Shown here: positions 5,410 to 8,162 of the stretch, one piece after another
Numbering within the stretch: position 1 is the stretch's first letter
Layout of the letters: every line of letters begins with the position of its first letter
Source of the DNA: Aquificaceae bacterium
GTDB lineage: Bacteria; Aquificota; Aquificia; Aquificales; Aquificaceae
Direction: 5' to 3'
Length of the DNA: 8,162 nucleotides
NCBI GenBank assembly: GCA_015490115.1
Contig: WFYM01000197.1
Location: 1-8,162 of the forward strand
Notes under the pieces: generated by a model
Seen by the model: the letters and a program-made list of their open reading frames with translations, nothing else
Told to the model about the DNA's origin: nothing
Database searches by the model: none
Position numbers and translations under genes: made by a program

Positions 5410-6744
5410 GTGGAGAGGGTCAAAACGAACCCTGCAAAGGTGATCTTAACTTCATACGTTACCCTGATACTCATCAGCTCCCTCCTCTTCTGGGTAGCCC
5501 CTACTACGAAAGACGAGATAAGCTACATAGACGCCCTCTTTACGGTGACCTCGGCGGTTACCGTCACAGGTCTTACGGTCCTAAGCACAGGCTCGGACCT
5601 CACACCCCTCGGAGAGGCTTTCGTCCTTTTACTCATACAGGTGGGCGGTCTCGGCTACATGACGCTCACCACATTCTTTTTCGTCCTCCTCGGGAGGAGG
5701 ATAGGTCTCAGGGAGAGGCTGATCCTTTCCGAATCCTTAAGCTACCCCGGGGTTTACGGACTCGTGAGGTTCTTAAAGAGAACCGTTGTATTTACCTTAA
5801 CGGTTGAGCTTGCGGGCTTTTTTCTATTGCTTCTCAGGTGGCTCGGTGATATGGACCTGTCAAAGGCTCTTTACTTTTCCCTCTTTCATTCCGTCTCCGC
5901 CTTCAACAACGCGGGCTTTTCCCTCTTCCCGGAGAGCCTCGGACCCTATAGGAACGACCCTTACACCGTACTCGTCTTTTCCCTCCTCATAGTCCTCGGA
6001 GGCATAGGCTTCTTCGTGGTTCAGGATATCCTATTTTTCATTAGGGGAAGGGTTAAAAGGCTCTCCACCCACACGAAGGTTGTCCTCACAAGCACGCTCC
6101 TTCTGATCCTCGGCGGGTGGCTCCTCCTCATGCTCACGGAACTCGGTCATCCCGGGGGTGTTTGGGAGAAGGGAGTATTGGAGGGTATGCTTTCTACCTT
6201 TTTCCTCAGCGTATCTTCGAGGACAGCAGGCTTTACAACCGTTGACCTTTTGGACCTTTCGGAATCCTCTCTATTCTTCCTGCTCACCCTCATGTTCATA
6301 GGTGCTTCACCGGGGGGAACGGGAGGGGGTGTGAAGACGGTCACCTTCGCCTTGATAACTGTTGCTGTCCTCTCCTACATAAGGGGGAGGGAGGAGATCG
6401 TTCTCTTCGGAAGGAGCGTATCGAGAGATCAAGTCTACAGGGCTATGGTAGTAATACTGCTTTCGACCGCTTACATAGTCACAGCCAACCTCGTGCTGGA
6501 CAGGATCGAGGAGAGGGACTTCCTAAGCACCCTCTTTGAGGTTGTTTCCGCCTTCTCAACGGTCGGTCTCTCGGTTGGTTCGGGAGACCTCAGCTTCTCT
6601 TCGAGCTTTAGTCCCGTTGGCAAGCTGGTTATCATAGTGACCATGGTGGTGGGGAGGGTCGGGATCTTGAGCTTCGCCTTTGCGATAGCTATGAGGGAAA
6701 AGAGAGCGAGCATCAGGCACCCTGAGGCGAGGTTACTCATATGA
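5410..6744 (+). CDS. ktrB: Potassium uptake channel subunit KtrB (TrkH/KtrB family)
   Basis: A 444-residue polytopic inner-membrane protein that carries K+ (in Ktr systems coupled to Na+) through four pore-loop repeats. Each repeat has its selectivity-filter glycine: G54 in TVTGL, G169 in NNAGFS, G274 in RTAGFTT and G386 in STVGLS. SPGGTGGGVKT before the last repeats and GRVGIL near the end are also typical. The length and SSRTAGFTT type favour KtrB over the longer proteobacterial TrkH. The GTG start at 5410 is the earliest possible, because TGA lies in frame 8 codons upstream with no ATG, GTG or TTG between; NPAKVILTSY right after it matches the usual family N-terminus. There is no ribosome binding site. 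Its stop overlaps the ktrA start (ATGA), so the two subunits are made as one operon. Confidence 0.94.
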   Translation: MERVKTNPAKVILTSYVTLILISSLLFWVAPTTKDEISYIDALFTVTSAVTVTGLTVLSTGSDLTPLGEAFVLLLIQVGGLGYMTLTTFFFVLLGRRIGLRERLILSESLSYPGVYGLVRFLKRTVVFTLTVELAGFFLLLLRWLGDMDLSKALYFSLFHSVSAFNNAGFSLFPESLGPYRNDPYTVLVFSLLIVLGGIGFFVVQDILFFIRGRVKRLSTHTKVVLTSTLLLILGGWLLLMLTELGHPGGVWEKGVLEGMLSTFFLSVSSRTAGFTTVDLLDLSESSLFFLLTLMFIGASPGGTGGGVKTVTFALITVAVLSYIRGREEIVLFGRSVSRDQVYRAMVVILLSTAYIVTANLVLDRIEERDFLSTLFEVVSAFSTVGLSVGSGDLSFSSSFSPVGKLVIIVTMVVGRVGILSFAFAIAMREKRASIRHPEARLLI

Positions 6745-7388
6745 AGAGGATCTTCGGTGTTATAGGACTCGGGAGGTTCGGCTTCCACGTGGCGAAGACC
6801 CTCGCCGAGGGAGGGGCTGAGGTGATAGCCGTAGACAGGGACGAGGAGAAGGTAAAAAAAGCTGGGGAGTTCATCACGAGGGCTTACATAGGGGACGCCT
6901 TGGACGAGAAGGCTCTCGAAGAAGCAGGTATATTCAATGCGGACACGGTAGTCCTCAGCATAGGTGAGAACGTGGAGGCGAGCATACTCGTTGCGGTCCT
7001 CCTCATAGAGAGGGGGGTGAGGGACATAGTCGCCAAGGCTGTGAACCCGCTCCACGGGGAGGTCCTGAGGAGGCTCGGCGTCAGGAGGGTGGTCTTTCCC
7101 GAGATGGAGATGGCTGTTCGCGTAGCCAAGTCCCTTTTGATAACCGGGATGATAGAGGAGATACCCTTCGCCCCCGGTCACAGCATATACGAGATAGAAG
7201 CTCCGAGGAGGATAGCGGGGAAGACGCTGAGGGAACTCGACCTCAGGAACAGATACGGCATAAACGTTTTGGCTATAAAGAGGGAGGGTAAGGTTATACC
7301 TAACCCCTCCGCGGACGACAGAATAAATGCTGGGGACGTCCTCCTCGTCCTAGGGAGCGAAGAAAGTATCCATAGGCTCACCGGCTGA
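6741..7388 (+). CDS. ktrA: Potassium channel regulatory subunit KtrA (TrkA family)
   Basis: A 215-residue cytoplasmic gating-ring subunit that binds nucleotides and opens or closes KtrB. The N-terminal RCK domain (about residues 3-120) has the Rossmann motif GLGRFG at 9-14 and the ribose-binding acidic residue D32 in VIAVDRD. The C-terminal RCK_C domain (about 136-215) contains SIYEIEAP, LRNRYGINVLAIKREGK and DVLLVLGSEE. A single RCK_N/RCK_C pair, rather than the doubled form of proteobacterial TrkA, fits the KtrA type. The ATG overlaps the ktrB stop by 4 bases, which implies coupled translation. The 3' end overlaps the convergent DUF3108-like gene by 11 bases. Confidence 0.94.
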   Translation: MKRIFGVIGLGRFGFHVAKTLAEGGAEVIAVDRDEEKVKKAGEFITRAYIGDALDEKALEEAGIFNADTVVLSIGENVEASILVAVLLIERGVRDIVAKAVNPLHGEVLRRLGVRRVVFPEMEMAVRVAKSLLITGMIEEIPFAPGHSIYEIEAPRRIAGKTLRELDLRNRYGINVLAIKREGKVIPNPSADDRINAGDVLLVLGSEESIHRLTG

Positions 7389-8076
7389 AGCTGTCCTTTA
7401 TCCTGAGGAGGAGCCTCCTGTCTCCCTTGACCTCCTTCAGGTGGACGCTCACGCTCCCTATGGTAAAGCCGAGCTTCAGCTTGACGGGTATGAGGGTCTC
7501 CCTGTCTATCCAGAGGAACCATCTTCCTTTGGGCTTTAAGACCCCCTTAGTCTCTATGCTCGGTATAAGGATGACCTTCCAAGCGTCGTAGCTCTTCCCG
7601 AAGACGCTCACCCTCTCCTTACCTACGGTTCTGTAGCTCACCTGCTGGACCTTGGCGTCGTAGAAGAGCTGCAGGGTGCTGGTTACGAAGTTCGGTGTGT
7701 CTATGTAGACCATGAGGGAAGCTGTAAAAGGATCGAGCAGAAGAACGGAGCTTTCGAAGAAGCCCTCCTTTACCTCGTTTCCCCCAGACCCGTATCTCAC
7801 TATTTTGTAGGAGACGCCCCTCTCCTCGAATATGTAAGTGTGGTCCCTCTTGAAGTCCCCCTCCCTCTGGAAGAGCTGGAAGGAGACGGGTTTCGTTCCC
7901 AAAAGCTCAGCCTTTCCCCAGTTGTGGACCCTTCTTACGAGCTTCCCTATGACCACAGTCTTTGCCCAAGAGCTTATTGTGGTCTTTAAACCATCCAACT
8001 TGTAAGTCACACAGCTCTCAGCGACTGGAAAGAGCAAGAAGTATATGGTGTAGCAGGTTGTCAGGAACAGTTTCAT
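7378..8076 (-). CDS. Secreted DUF3108-like protein
   Basis: A 232-residue protein with a Sec-type signal peptide: MKLF, a hydrophobic stretch to about residue 17 and a probable cleavage site near VAES|C at 18-22. A cysteine follows, but the residues before it do not make a proper lipobox, so a lipoprotein is unlikely though not excluded. The body is rich in beta-strand-like segments. Its last third, with GRWFLWIDRETLIPVKLKL at about 184-202 followed by GSVSVHL, resembles DUF3108, a periplasmic or envelope family of unknown function. The ATG overlaps the stop of the upstream secretion ATPase (ATGA), so the two are co-transcribed and probably translationally coupled. The GGAGGT within the upstream gene is too far (about 18 bases) to serve as a normal binding site. 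Its end overlaps ktrA by 11 bases. Confidence 0.75.
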   Translation of the reverse strand: MKLFLTTCYTIYFLLFPVAESCVTYKLDGLKTTISSWAKTVVIGKLVRRVHNWGKAELLGTKPVSFQLFQREGDFKRDHTYIFEERGVSYKIVRYGSGGNEVKEGFFESSVLLLDPFTASLMVYIDTPNFVTSTLQLFYDAKVQQVSYRTVGKERVSVFGKSYDAWKVILIPSIETKGVLKPKGRWFLWIDRETLIPVKLKLGFTIGSVSVHLKEVKGDRRLLLRIKDSFSR

Positions 8077-8162
8077 TGAGTGAGGACCCTGTTCACCTCC
8101 TCGAGGGAGGTTATTCCTCTCTTCACCTTCAAAAGACCGGCTCTGTATAAGGTTCTCATGCC
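8073..8162 (-). CDS. C-terminus of a PilB/GspE-type secretion ATPase (5' part outside window)
   Basis: The last 29 residues and stop of a gene entering from the right edge. They read GMRTLYRAGLLKV, then KRGITSLEEVNRVL, with TQ before the stop. This is the well-conserved end of type IV pilus/type II secretion hexameric ATPases, where GMxTLxxxGLxKxxxGxTTLEEVxRV is typical. PilB (pilus extension) and GspE (type II secretion) cannot be told apart from this fragment. The TGA overlaps the ATG of the DUF3108-like gene. The match is short, but it is nearly continuous across all residues present. Confidence 0.75.
   Translation of the reverse strand, partial: GMRTLYRAGLLKVKRGITSLEEVNRVLTQ

Noticed and set aside
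6471..7181. Minus-strand ORF of 236 codons across the ktrB-ktrA junction
   Set aside because: Although long, it lies opposite two well-supported genes, has no family motif, and is explained by a lack of minus-strand stops in AGG/GAG-rich genes.
8084..8110. GAGGAGGT on the minus strand as ribosome binding site of the DUF3108-like gene
   Set aside because: The spacing to the ATG at 8076 is about 18 bases, and the stretch is inside the conserved LEEV coding sequence of the ATPase; the ATGA overlap explains initiation better.
1..8162. CRISPR arrays, tandem or inverted repeats, insertion sequences, tRNA or rRNA genes, defence or phage genes
   Set aside because: Read through on both strands; no spaced direct repeats, no transposase or integrase motif, no tRNA-like cloverleaf and no rRNA sequence was seen. 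Coding genes leave almost no room for them.

Overview
The window looks like a compact chromosomal segment of a thermophilic bacterium, most likely of the Aquificota. Supporting this are the Lys/Glu/Arg-rich proteins, arginine coded mostly by AGG/AGA, isoleucine often by ATA, almost no intergenic DNA, and the combination of a futalosine-pathway menaquinone enzyme (MqnE), TruD, MtaB, a MoeB/ThiF protein and a KtrAB-type potassium system. By eye the base composition is slightly above 50% GC, which would fit a Thermovibrio/Desulfurobacterium-like relative better than Aquifex. The taxonomic call is inference, not a database result.

Layout, left to right: (1) a lipoate-protein ligase/octanoyltransferase family gene on the minus strand, cut by the left edge; (2) a DUF4282-type two-helix membrane protein on the plus strand; (3) mqnE (aminofutalosine synthase) on the minus strand, preceded by a tiny 34-residue single-helix ORF; (4) a plus-strand tRNA-modification operon, truD-mtaB, followed by a 47-residue single-helix membrane protein; (5) moeB/thiF on the minus strand; (6) a plus-strand ktrB-ktrA operon; (7) a minus-strand pair running in from the right edge: the last 30 codons (stop included) of a PilB/GspE-type secretion ATPase, overlapping by ATGA a secreted DUF3108-like protein.

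The genes serve several separate household tasks: cofactor and quinone biosynthesis (lipoyl transfer, MqnE, MoeB/ThiF), tRNA modification (TruD pseudouridine 13, MtaB ms2t6A37), potassium homeostasis (KtrAB), and the cell envelope or pili (DUF3108, PilB/GspE). I see no mobile element, CRISPR array, phage gene, defence system, rRNA or tRNA. No stretch longer than about 30 bases lacks a gene, and unassigned bases total about 94 of 8162.

The most unusual aspect is gene packing. Three divergent gene pairs have start codons only 30, 12 and 23 bases apart, with AT-rich -10-like sequence in the gap and, in most cases, no Shine-Dalgarno sequence. Three convergent pairs end within 1 base of each other or overlap by 4 and 11 bases, with no visible hairpin terminator. 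This suggests back-to-back promoters with very short or absent leaders. I do not see a convincing new multi-gene system. The best candidates for undescribed biology are the two very small membrane proteins and the divergent-promoter architecture.
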